Below are positions 6,774-13,786 of a stretch of DNA of 17,055 bases, in pieces (positions within the stretch are counted from its first letter, which is position 1; each line of letters opens with the position of its first letter). The notes under the pieces were generated by a model. The model was not told the origin of the DNA. It worked only from the letters and a program-made list of their open reading frames with translations, and did not search any database. A program made the position numbers and the translations under genes. Source of the stretch: an uncultured Eubacteriales bacterium (lineage in GTDB: Bacteria > Bacillota_A > Clostridia > Christensenellales > Aristaeellaceae); assembly GCA_902775835.1 (NCBI GenBank), contig CACYNZ010000027.1, positions 1 through 17,055 on the forward strand, read 5' to 3'.

Positions 6774-7616
6774 GTGGAAGGCATATATGCGGTTATGGAT
6801 ACGCTTTTGCCGCTGGAAGCGCTGCATTTCTCCTTTATGAAGAACGCGTTCCTGGCAATTCTTCTTCTGACGCCGCTGCTCGGGCTTCTGGGCACCATGG
6901 CGGTGAATCAGCAGATGGCGTTCTTTTCCGATGCGCTGGGGCATTCGGCCCTGACCGGCATCGGCCTGGGCATGATCCTGGGCGTGGGCTCGGACCTTGT
7001 GTCCATGCTCGTGTTCGGCATCATCTGGGCGGTGCTCATCAGCGTGATCAAGCATACGGGCACGTCCAGCGCGGACACGGTGATTTCCGTTTTCTCCTCC
7101 ACCAGCGTGGCCCTGGGTCTTCTGATCCTGTCCAGGGGCGGCGGGTTTGCGCGCTATTCATCCCTGCTCATCGGCGATGTGCTGGCGGTCACGCCCATGG
7201 ATCTTCTGTACCTTCTGCTGGCACTGCTGGGCGGCATTGCGCTCTGGATGGTGCTGTACAACGGACTGCTGCTCACCTCGGTCAGCCAGAGCCTCGCGGC
7301 CAGCCGCGGGGTGAAGACGCGGCTGTATGAGATCTGCTATGCGGCCCTGGTGGCGGTGGCGGTCATGCTGGCCATCCGCTGGGTGGGCGTCATGCTGATC
7401 AATGCCCTGCTGATCATTCCCGCTGCCGCGGCACGGAATCTGGCCAGAAGCGCCAGAAGCCATGCCCTGATCAGCGTACTGCTGGCCCTGGTATCCGGGA
7501 TTGCCGGACTGATCAGCGCCTACAGCTGGAACACGAGCGCCGGTGCGGCCATTGTGCTCTATGCCAGACTTTTCTATGCCCTGTCCATGCTGCTCCGCGG
7601 GAAAGTGCGGGGGTGA
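6774..7616 (+). CDS. ABC-3 family metal permease (ZnuB/MntC-like)
   Basis: This is a 280-residue integral membrane protein with about eight predicted hydrophobic helices. It is the channel of a zinc, manganese or iron importer. The family hallmark is the early motif FFSDALGHSALTGIGLG, followed by the late coupling region ALLIIPAAAARNLARS. The GTG at 6774 is chosen because AAGGAG lies 8 bases upstream and one base separates it from the ATPase stop; the protein then starts MEGIYAVMDTLLP. It forms the transporter with the preceding ATPase, presumably as a homodimer. A dedicated binding protein is expected elsewhere in the genome. Which metal is moved cannot be told from sequence. Confidence 0.92.
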   Translation: MEGIYAVMDTLLPLEALHFSFMKNAFLAILLLTPLLGLLGTMAVNQQMAFFSDALGHSALTGIGLGMILGVGSDLVSMLVFGIIWAVLISVIKHTGTSSADTVISVFSSTSVALGLLILSRGGGFARYSSLLIGDVLAVTPMDLLYLLLALLGGIALWMVLYNGLLLTSVSQSLAASRGVKTRLYEICYAALVAVAVMLAIRWVGVMLINALLIIPAAAARNLARSARSHALISVLLALVSGIAGLISAYSWNTSAGAAIVLYARLFYALSMLLRGKVRG

Positions 7617-7624
7617 GGTGAAAC

Positions 7625-9085
7625 ATGGACAGAATTCTGCTGCTTCTGGAAGGCGAAAGCTATGAATCGGTGCGCGACTGTCTTGAGAGCGCACTGACAG
7701 GTGCGGACCGGCCTTCAAGGATTACGGCGGGCCTGCTTCTGCAGCGCGAGCCCGGGGAGGAAGCCTGCCAGGAAATGGGCAGGCATGCCGGGGTGCGCTA
7801 TGTGGTTCCGGGCTACGGTGCCATGGAGGACCTGGAACTGTTCTGGCAGGGCGAGGCCTATGTGCTCAGCGTCAGCCCGGACATACGGTTCATGCGGCAC
7901 TGGGACCGTCTGGTGATCCGTGCCCTGCAGAGGTGCGGCGCGCAGACAGTGCTCACCGGGATTCCGCCCTGTGCGGCCGATCCTGTGGAGGCTGTGTTTC
8001 CGGTGGCCTGCACCGGGATTGAGGAGCATGAGCTGATCCTGGAGCGCGGCACGGCCCTGCGCTATGCGGCCTCGTGCCATCGGTGCGCGTTCCTGAACCC
8101 GGGACTGATCTTTGCGCCGGCGGCCTTTTTCCGGGCGATGCGCGGGAAAACCCCGCTGTATCTGAATGCATTTGTGGAAGGCTGGAACCTGTATACGCTG
8201 TCGGAGGTGCTGTTTCACAGCGAGCACAGTTTCCAGGGCCTCAGGACCGGCTGGGAGATGAGTCGGGACATGGAGTCCTTCGGCGAGGTCTTCGGACTGG
8301 ACCTGCGCCGGCGGCAGGTGTCCGCCACCTGCCGGGCCGGTCTGTACACGCCGGATCTGCAGGTGCGCACAAAGATCCCGCTGACGGTGCGTGTGCAGGA
8401 GCGCCTGCGGAGCGTGGACAACGCGCTCTCCCGGGTGCGTCCGCTGTGCGTGACCACGTGCGTGGAACTGCCGGGGCAGGAGCTGACGGAACTGGAAATG
8501 GTGCGTTTCCGGCGTCTGGCGGGACTTAAGAACATGGCGCTTCTGTGCTATGCGGACGGTGCATGCATCCAGCGGGTGCTGCTGAGCCATCCCAACTGTC
8601 TGGAGTTTCACAGACGTTACGGCGTGAATGTGCAGCGCAGGCTGGAGAAGAAGGAACTGGCGGATTATATCCGTCTGTCCAGGCCCGCGGTGCTGGCGGC
8701 GAGCCGGGAAAAGTTCCCCGGTCACAGCCATTATCTGTTTGTGGAGTTCGATATCATCCATTATCCCATCTATAATGGAAGCGCGCTTGACTGGAGCGTC
8801 ATCTGCACGGACCGGATTGTGATGGGCATGGTGGACCGGAAGCCGGACCTGAGCATGATGTGCGTGCCGGAGGAGCGGGTGATCCCGCTGAAGCGGGAAG
8901 TGGACGTGCTGTGCGAGGACGCCATGAGCCGGGATGACGAGCTGCCCGATGCGGAAGAGATCTTCATGAAGATCGCGCACGAGCATCCGGACTGGTTCAC
9001 GTTTATGGAGCTGCCCGGCCCCAGGGAGCTTCTGAGCCTGATCATGACCAGGCGCGGTGAGGAATGGGGCGGCAGAATACGATAG
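7625..9085 (+). CDS. GT60-like (GlcNAc-transferase-fold) protein with unclassified C-terminal half
   Basis: This is a 486-residue cytoplasmic protein without signal or membrane helices. Residues about 1-235 resemble the GT60/PF11397 glycosyltransferase fold. An opening strand RILLLLEG is followed by a helix. Residues 79-96 (YVLSVSPDIRFMRHWD) then stand where family members have 'DSHMRF..gWD', before a 'TVLTGIPP' strand. Later FVEGWNLYTLSEVLFH occupies the acceptor/metal region (usual 'GEE...R.wT.GwD'). The metal-binding D-x-H is therefore replaced by S84-P-D86. Residues 236-486 form a second domain that I do not recognise; notable stretches are YLFVEFDIIHYPIYNG and PDWFTFMELPGP. The gene sits 8 bases behind the permease with a GAGGTG site, in the same transcript. 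A divergent transferase or a catalytically altered relative are both possible; the acceptor is unknown. The homology call is from memory of the motif, not from a search. Confidence 0.55.
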   Translation: MDRILLLLEGESYESVRDCLESALTGADRPSRITAGLLLQREPGEEACQEMGRHAGVRYVVPGYGAMEDLELFWQGEAYVLSVSPDIRFMRHWDRLVIRALQRCGAQTVLTGIPPCAADPVEAVFPVACTGIEEHELILERGTALRYAASCHRCAFLNPGLIFAPAAFFRAMRGKTPLYLNAFVEGWNLYTLSEVLFHSEHSFQGLRTGWEMSRDMESFGEVFGLDLRRRQVSATCRAGLYTPDLQVRTKIPLTVRVQERLRSVDNALSRVRPLCVTTCVELPGQELTELEMVRFRRLAGLKNMALLCYADGACIQRVLLSHPNCLEFHRRYGVNVQRRLEKKELADYIRLSRPAVLAASREKFPGHSHYLFVEFDIIHYPIYNGSALDWSVICTDRIVMGMVDRKPDLSMMCVPEERVIPLKREVDVLCEDAMSRDDELPDAEEIFMKIAHEHPDWFTFMELPGPRELLSLIMTRRGEEWGGRIR

Positions 9086-9093
9086 GTTTCAGG

Positions 9094-9116
9094 GCGCCGG
9101 CATTGGCCGGCGCTTT
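9094..9116 (+). terminator. GC-rich hairpin after the GT60-like gene
   Basis: Perfect 8-base inverted repeat GCGCCGGC / GCCGGCGC with loop ATTG, beginning 8 bases after the stop and followed by only three T residues. It is a likely terminator of the transporter operon, though with a weak U-tract. Confidence 0.6.
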
Positions 9117-9247
9117 GTGGTTCCGGAAAAAAATACAGACGGAAGTCGGAAACGGCCTTTTTCCAGACGGTGGGAATTTTGTATGGTGAAAGTGGCGAAA
9201 GCCATGCAGTATGCGGGTTTTGAGAGATGGGTACTTTGACAGAAAAA

Positions 9248-9263
9248 ACACAATATGTCGTGG
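9248..9263. promoter_or_regulatory. Candidate NrdR box
   Basis: ACACAATATGTCGTGG matches the known NrdR box pattern ACACWATATMTWGTGT at 13 of 16 positions. NrdR represses ribonucleotide reductase operons according to dATP/ATP, so the place upstream of nrdD fits. NrdR boxes normally come in pairs; the only nearby partner core, TAAATAT near 9283, is a poor match. Confidence 0.55.
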
Positions 9264-9270
9264 AACAAGG

Positions 9271-9303
9271 AAAAACGGTTTCTAAATATTGGGCCGTTTT
9301 TTT
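9271..9303 (+). terminator. Terminator-like hairpin with seven-T tail
   Basis: AAAAACGG (9271-9278) pairs with CCGTTTTT (9294-9301) around a 15-base A/T-rich loop, and T residues run from 9297 to 9303. The stem has only three G-C pairs, so it may be weak. It could stop read-through from upstream before the nrdD promoter. Confidence 0.4.
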
Positions 9304-9304
9304 C

Positions 9305-9333
9305 TTGACCGCAGGGGAGAGGACTGCTATAAT
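9305..9333 (+). promoter_or_regulatory. nrdDG promoter with extended -10
   Basis: TTGACC (9305-9310), a 17-base spacer and a perfect TATAAT (9328-9333), preceded by TGC to give an extended -10. The predicted start near 9340 leaves a leader of about 75 bases with GGAGG before the nrdD ATG. Confidence 0.8.
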
Positions 9334-9414
9334 TGCGCCTGCGGCGGAAGCGCCGGATGATGAAAAAAGCGGCATGGCCCGTGATTCATACAAGGAAATA
9401 ATGGGAGGAACACC

Positions 9415-11619
9415 ATGAAGGTTATCAAGCGAAATGGTTCCGAGGTTGTGTTTCATCAGGAAAAAATTGAGGCTGCCATTCAGAAGGCCAGTAATAATGC
9501 CGTCAATGCGGAGGACCGGCTGGACCGGGAGGCCGTGGAAAAGGCCGCAGAGGAAGTATGGCGCAAGTGTGAGGATCTGAACCGTGCGGTGGCGGTTGAG
9601 GAAATCCAGGACATGGTGGAAAACCAGCTGATGAGCATGGGCTACTATGAAGTGGCGCGTCTGTATGTGCGCTACCGCTATCAGCGTTCCCTGATCCGGA
9701 AGGCCAATACCACCGACGGAAAGATCATCTCCCTGATCGAGTGTAACAATGAGGAAGTCAAGCAGGAAAATGCCAACAAGAACCCCGTTGTCAACTCCGT
9801 GCAGCGCGACTACATGGCCGGCGAGGTCAGCCGCGACCTGACCCAGCGTCTGCTGCTGCCGCGGGATGTGGTGGAGGCTGACCGGGAGGGCATCATTCAT
9901 TTCCATGACAGCGACTACTATGCGCAGCACATGCACAACTGCGATCTGGTGAACCTGGATGACATGCTGGAGAACGGCACGGTCATTTCCGGTACATTGA
10001 TCGAAAAGCCGCATTCCTTCTCCACCGCCTGCAACATTGCCACCCAGATCATTGCCCAGGTGGCCAGCAACCAGTATGGCGGACAGTCCATTTCCCTGAC
10101 ACATCTGGCACCCTTTGTGCAGATTTCCCGGGAAAAGATCCGCAGGGAAGTACGGGAAGAGCTGAAGATCCTCGGCGGAGAGCCGGATCCCGAGGCCGTG
10201 GAAAAAGTTGTGGAAAAGCGGCTGGGCCTGGAAATCCAGAAGGGCGTGCAGACGATTCAGTACCAGGTCATCACCCTGATGACGACCAATGGCCAGGCTC
10301 CCTTCCTGACCGTGTTCATGTATCTGAATGAAGCCCGCAATGCGCAGGAGAAGAAGGATCTTGCCCTGATCATTGAGGAAGTGCTGCGCCAGCGCTATGA
10401 AGGCGTGAAGAACGAACAGGGTGTCTGGGTGACGCCCGCGTTCCCGAAGCTGATCTACGTGCTGGAAGATGACAACATTGAGCCCGGCAGCGAGTATTAT
10501 GAACTGACCAAGCTGGCCGCCAAGTGCACGGCCAAGCGCATGGTCCCGGACTATATCTCTGAAAAGATCATGAAGCAGCTCAAGGGCGGAGACGTCTATA
10601 CATGCATGGGCTGCCGCAGCTTCCTGACGCCTGACCGCTTCACGGATGCGGGCATTGGCAATATCGCCAATGCGCGCAACTATGAACCCGGCAAGCACAA
10701 GTATTACGGCCGCTTCAACCAGGGTGTCGTGACGGTCAATCTGGTGGACATCGCCCTGAGCGCGCACGGCGATATGGACGAGTTCTGGCAGATCTTTGAC
10801 GAGCGCATGGAACTGTGCCACCGGGCACTGCGCTGCCGTCATGAGCGTCTCCTAGGCACGCCTTCGGATGCTGCCCCGATTCTGTGGCAGTACGGCGCGC
10901 TGGCAAGACTGGAAAAGGGCGAAGTCATCGACAAGCTGCTGTACAATGGATACAGCACCATCAGCCTTGGATATGCCGGACTCTGGGAATGCGTCATGGC
11001 GCTGAACGGCAAAAAGCTCACCGAGCCGGAAGGCGAGGAGCTGGGCCTTGAGATCATGCGCAAGCTCAATGAGTACACCGCCAAGTGGAAGGCCGCGGAA
11101 AACATTGATTACTCCCTGTACGGCACGCCGCTGGAGAGCACCACGTACAAGTTCGCCAAGTGCCTGCAGAAGCGCTTCGGCATCATCAAGGGCGTAACCG
11201 ACAAGGGCTACATCACCAATTCCTATCACGTGCATGTCACCGAGCCCATCAACGCCTTCGACAAGATTGCCCTGGAGAGCAAGTTCCAGGCCCTGTCCCC
11301 GGGCGGAGCCATCAGCTATGTGGAAGTGCCCAACATGAACGATAACCTGGAAGCTGTCATGCAGGTGATGAAGTTCATGTACGACAATATTCTGTATGCT
11401 GAGCTTAATACCAAGAGCGACTACTGCCAGGTCTGCGGATGGGACGGCGAGATCGAAATCCAGGAGGATGACGGCAAGCTGGTCTGGACCTGCCCGTGCT
11501 GCGGCAACCGTGACCAGAGCAAGATGAACGTGGCCCGTCGTACCTGCGGCTATATCGGCACGCAGTTCTGGAATCAGGGACGCACCCAGGAAATCAAGGA
11601 AAGAGTGCTGCATTTATAA
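9415..11619 (+). CDS. nrdD: Anaerobic (class III) ribonucleoside-triphosphate reductase
   Basis: This 734-residue glycyl-radical enzyme reduces ribonucleoside triphosphates to deoxyribonucleotides without oxygen. Residues 1 to about 95 form an ATP-cone (VIKRNGSEVVFHQEKIEAA), the allosteric domain sensing dATP/ATP. The barrel carries conserved cysteines in HNCDLVNLD, STACNIATQ and YTCMGCRSF, including the thiyl-radical cysteine. Near the C-terminus a zinc site is formed by C671-x-x-C674 and C693-x-x-C696, followed by the glycyl-radical loop RRTCGYIGT with Gly712. The length is normal for the family. The ATG at 9415 has GGAGG 7-8 bases upstream. Its activase nrdG starts 3 bases after the stop. 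Regulation by NrdR is suggested by the candidate box upstream. Confidence 0.98.
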   Translation: MKVIKRNGSEVVFHQEKIEAAIQKASNNAVNAEDRLDREAVEKAAEEVWRKCEDLNRAVAVEEIQDMVENQLMSMGYYEVARLYVRYRYQRSLIRKANTTDGKIISLIECNNEEVKQENANKNPVVNSVQRDYMAGEVSRDLTQRLLLPRDVVEADREGIIHFHDSDYYAQHMHNCDLVNLDDMLENGTVISGTLIEKPHSFSTACNIATQIIAQVASNQYGGQSISLTHLAPFVQISREKIRREVREELKILGGEPDPEAVEKVVEKRLGLEIQKGVQTIQYQVITLMTTNGQAPFLTVFMYLNEARNAQEKKDLALIIEEVLRQRYEGVKNEQGVWVTPAFPKLIYVLEDDNIEPGSEYYELTKLAAKCTAKRMVPDYISEKIMKQLKGGDVYTCMGCRSFLTPDRFTDAGIGNIANARNYEPGKHKYYGRFNQGVVTVNLVDIALSAHGDMDEFWQIFDERMELCHRALRCRHERLLGTPSDAAPILWQYGALARLEKGEVIDKLLYNGYSTISLGYAGLWECVMALNGKKLTEPEGEELGLEIMRKLNEYTAKWKAAENIDYSLYGTPLESTTYKFAKCLQKRFGIIKGVTDKGYITNSYHVHVTEPINAFDKIALESKFQALSPGGAISYVEVPNMNDNLEAVMQVMKFMYDNILYAELNTKSDYCQVCGWDGEIEIQEDDGKLVWTCPCCGNRDQSKMNVARRTCGYIGTQFWNQGRTQEIKERVLHL

Positions 11620-11622
11620 GCC

Positions 11623-12153
11623 ATGAATTACGGAGCAATCAAAAACTGCGATATCGCCAATGGTCTGGGGGTGCGGGTCAGCCTGTTTGTATCCGGCTGC
11701 CGCAACCACTGCCCCGGATGCTTCCAGCCTGAAACCTGGGCATTCGAGTACGGACAGCCCTTTACGAAGGAGACCGAGGACGCCCTGCTGGCAATGCTCA
11801 GACCGGACTATATCAATGGACTGACGCTCCTGGGCGGGGATCCCTTTGAACCGGAAAACCAGAGCGTGCTGCTGCCGTTTCTTCGCAGAGTCCGGGAAAC
11901 GTGCCCGGGAAAGAACATCTGGGCGTATACCGGGTATACCTGGGAACAGCTGACATCCGGCACGCACAGAACCTGCATTCCTGAGACCGGGGAAATGCTC
12001 CGGCTGATGGATGTCCTGGTGGACGGCCCCTTCGTCGAGGAGAAGAAGAACATCCGCCTGCGGTTCCGCGGTTCCGAAAACCAGAGGATTATTGACGTAA
12101 AAAAGACTTTTGCGGAAAACCGGATTGTGGAGTGGGAAGAGCAGAAGTCATAA
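11623..12153 (+). CDS. nrdG: Anaerobic ribonucleotide reductase activating protein (radical SAM)
   Basis: This 176-residue radical-SAM activase generates the glycyl radical on NrdD using S-adenosylmethionine and a reduced [4Fe-4S] cluster. The cluster motif CX3CX2C is present as C26-RNH-C30-PG-C33, preceded by the usual GVRVSLFVSGC. LLGGDPFEPEN is the family's GG(D/E)P motif for SAM binding, and VDVLVDGPF is typical further on. The ATG lies only 3 bases past the nrdD stop. No good Shine-Dalgarno sequence is close to it (the nearest AAGGAAAGAG is some 16-18 bases away), so translation is probably coupled to nrdD. A strong hairpin follows 23 bases after the stop. Confidence 0.97.
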   Translation: MNYGAIKNCDIANGLGVRVSLFVSGCRNHCPGCFQPETWAFEYGQPFTKETEDALLAMLRPDYINGLTLLGGDPFEPENQSVLLPFLRRVRETCPGKNIWAYTGYTWEQLTSGTHRTCIPETGEMLRLMDVLVDGPFVEEKKNIRLRFRGSENQRIIDVKKTFAENRIVEWEEQKS

Positions 12154-12176
12154 CCGGAATAACCGCATAGATGCAC

Positions 12177-12205
12177 AAAACCCTGCCGGGTCCGGCAGGG
12201 TTTTT
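12177..12205. terminator. Bidirectional terminator between nrdG and the MATE gene
   Basis: Self-complementary AAAACCCTGCC...GGCAGGGTTTTT with a 4-6 base loop around GGGTCC. T-runs exist on both strands, so it can end nrdDG (plus) and the convergent exporter gene (minus), whose stop is at 12232. Confidence 0.92.
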
Positions 12206-12231
12206 GTATGTCTGTCCGCACAGAGGCGCAT

Positions 12232-13623
12232 TCAGTCTGCTTCAGATGCGTCCGCATGCCCTGATGCTGGCTTCAGAGCGGCCCGGGCATTCCAGTATTT
12301 TCTGTCGCAGCGCCAAAGGTAGAGGCCGTCCAGAATGCCGCTGATGACAAAGGAGCAGGGATACAGAAGGTACAGGGAGAGAAGCGTCTGATAATGGGCA
12401 AAGACGGTGAGCAGCCAGATCGTCCGGAAGACAATGACGCTGAAGAGGGAAATGACCGTGGGCACCAGTTTCTTTCCAAGGGTATGCAGGGCGTGTACAC
12501 TGGTGTCCTGGAGGACGCAGAGCGGATAGGATGCCCCCAGAATATACAGACGGTAAAGTCCTCTTTCCACAACCGCAGGTTCATTTGTGAACAGGGAGAG
12601 GAACTCTCTGCCGAACAGGAGCAGGAGGCTGCCGCAGACCACGCCTGTAAGAAATGTATAAAGAAGGGCTGTGCCGTAAGCCTGGTGAAACCTTCTGCGG
12701 TTGCCGGCCCCCAGATTCTGGCCCATGAGACTCTGGGAAGCAGTCCAGAAAGCAAACATGATGGCGAAAGTAATGGTGTCCGCATTCAGGGCAGCGGTAT
12801 GGCCCGCGACGGTATCCGCATCGAAAGAGTTGACAGCGGTCTGCAGATACAGATTGGCAATGGCGAAGGCTGACTCCTGGAGCCCGCTGATGACGCCAAG
12901 GGACAGGATTTCCCGACCCTTGCTCCAGTAGAGATGCACTCTTTTCCACTGAAAGGCGCAGGAGCCCTTATGGCGCATGAGAAGCCGGATGACAAGCGCG
13001 CAGGAAACATACTGGGAAACCACGCTGGCAATGGCAACACCGGTGACGCCCATGTGCAGCACAATGACGGTGACAAGGTTCAGCGCCACATTCAGCACAC
13101 CGGCGGCAAGGAGGATCAAAAATGGCCTTCTGGCTTCACCCATTGCGCTGAATACGGCCTTGCCAAAGTTGTACATGGCTACACCCGGAAGCCCAAGACA
13201 GTAGATTCGCAGGTATCGGACAGCGTCTGCGAGCATTTCATCACGTGTATGCATGAGCCGCAGGAGCATCTCTGCAAGTCCGATGCCCAGAAGCATCATG
13301 GCTGTACCGGCTGATACACTCAGAAGAAAGGCTGTGTGCACTGCTTCATGGGTATCGCGGTCTGACCTGGCGCCGAGATAGCGCGCGATGACGATACCGG
13401 TTCCGCTGCCCATGCCCAGAAGCAGGGCGGTGAAAAGTGCTACAAGTGTGCTGGTGGACCCGACAGCGCCGAGTGCCAGGGAACCGGCAAATCTTCCGAC
13501 CACGGCGATATCGGCCAGATTGAAAAGAATCTGAAGAAGATTGGTGAAAATGAGGGGAAAGCTGAAGTGCAGCATCTGACGCTTCAGAGGTCCCCTGGTA
13601 AAGTCTCTTTCAATGGTCGACAT
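12232..13623 (-). CDS. MATE-family multidrug/toxin efflux transporter
   Basis: This is a 463-residue inner-membrane protein with about 12 hydrophobic helices, arranged as two six-helix halves. It resembles the MATE exporters (NorM/DinF/MepA-like), which use Na+ or H+ gradients to expel cationic drugs or metabolites. Family features include the N-terminal FSFPLIFTNLLQILFNLADIAVVGRFAG, split here as helix 1 with its conserved proline and helix 2 with D/VGR. Later come GTGIVIARYLGA and, in the second half, TASQSLMGQNLGAGNRRR. The ATG at 13623 has only a weak GGGAT-like ribosome site. The gene follows fbp on the same strand after 163 bases, where I find neither a clear terminator nor a convincing promoter, so read-through from fbp is possible. 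The transported compound cannot be told. Confidence 0.93.
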   Translation of the reverse strand: MSTIERDFTRGPLKRQMLHFSFPLIFTNLLQILFNLADIAVVGRFAGSLALGAVGSTSTLVALFTALLLGMGSGTGIVIARYLGARSDRDTHEAVHTAFLLSVSAGTAMMLLGIGLAEMLLRLMHTRDEMLADAVRYLRIYCLGLPGVAMYNFGKAVFSAMGEARRPFLILLAAGVLNVALNLVTVIVLHMGVTGVAIASVVSQYVSCALVIRLLMRHKGSCAFQWKRVHLYWSKGREILSLGVISGLQESAFAIANLYLQTAVNSFDADTVAGHTAALNADTITFAIMFAFWTASQSLMGQNLGAGNRRRFHQAYGTALLYTFLTGVVCGSLLLLFGREFLSLFTNEPAVVERGLYRLYILGASYPLCVLQDTSVHALHTLGKKLVPTVISLFSVIVFRTIWLLTVFAHYQTLLSLYLLYPCSFVISGILDGLYLWRCDRKYWNARAALKPASGHADASEAD

Positions 13624-13786
13624 GGCAGATCCCGGCCCTGTGCAAGTCAGCAGTGTACTGGAACTTTACTCTACAGAAGGGGAGAGAATGACCGGAGGCG
13701 GATCTGAAAGCGGCGGTCGGTGGAATCTTCCGTCATGGTGATCATGGATCATTCTGGCTGCTGCAGGATTGTACATGGGGAAATGC

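Larger units (their letters stand above)
9086..9414. other. 329-base intergenic control region upstream of nrdD
   Basis: No convincing gene lies here; two short frames (9057-9239, 9227-9418) overlap real genes and lack good ribosome sites. It holds a GC-rich hairpin (9094-9116), a candidate NrdR box (9248-9263), a U-tailed hairpin (9271-9303), a near-consensus promoter (9305-9333) and a small leader hairpin CGGCG-GAAG-CGCCG (9342-9355). The block 9117-9235 is unassigned. It has a direct repeat CAGACGG (9136-9142 and 9164-9170) and a GGAAAAA/TTTTTCC pair (9125-9131, 9158-9164). Confidence 0.7.

Noticed and set aside
7715..8986. 423-codon open frame on the minus strand
   Set aside because: It is antisense to the GT60-like gene; histidine- and glutamine-rich shadow composition, no ribosome site and no promoter.
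9236..9241. TTGACA as the -35 of an upstream nrdD promoter
   Set aside because: No acceptable -10 hexamer is found 16-18 bases downstream (CGTGGA and neighbours).
9279..9296. Second NrdR box partner of the one at 9248
   Set aside because: The TAAATAT core is spaced about three helical turns away, but only about 7 of 16 consensus positions match.
9227..9418. 63-residue open frame before nrdD
   Set aside because: It overlaps the nrdD promoter and start and lacks a ribosome binding site; the extended -10 promoter lies inside it.
8770..10842. 690-codon open frame on the minus strand
   Set aside because: It lies antisense to the end of the GT60-like gene, the control region and most of nrdD. 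Its composition is histidine/valine/glutamine-rich in the way typical of reverse frames of G+C-rich genes, and it crosses a promoter and two hairpins.
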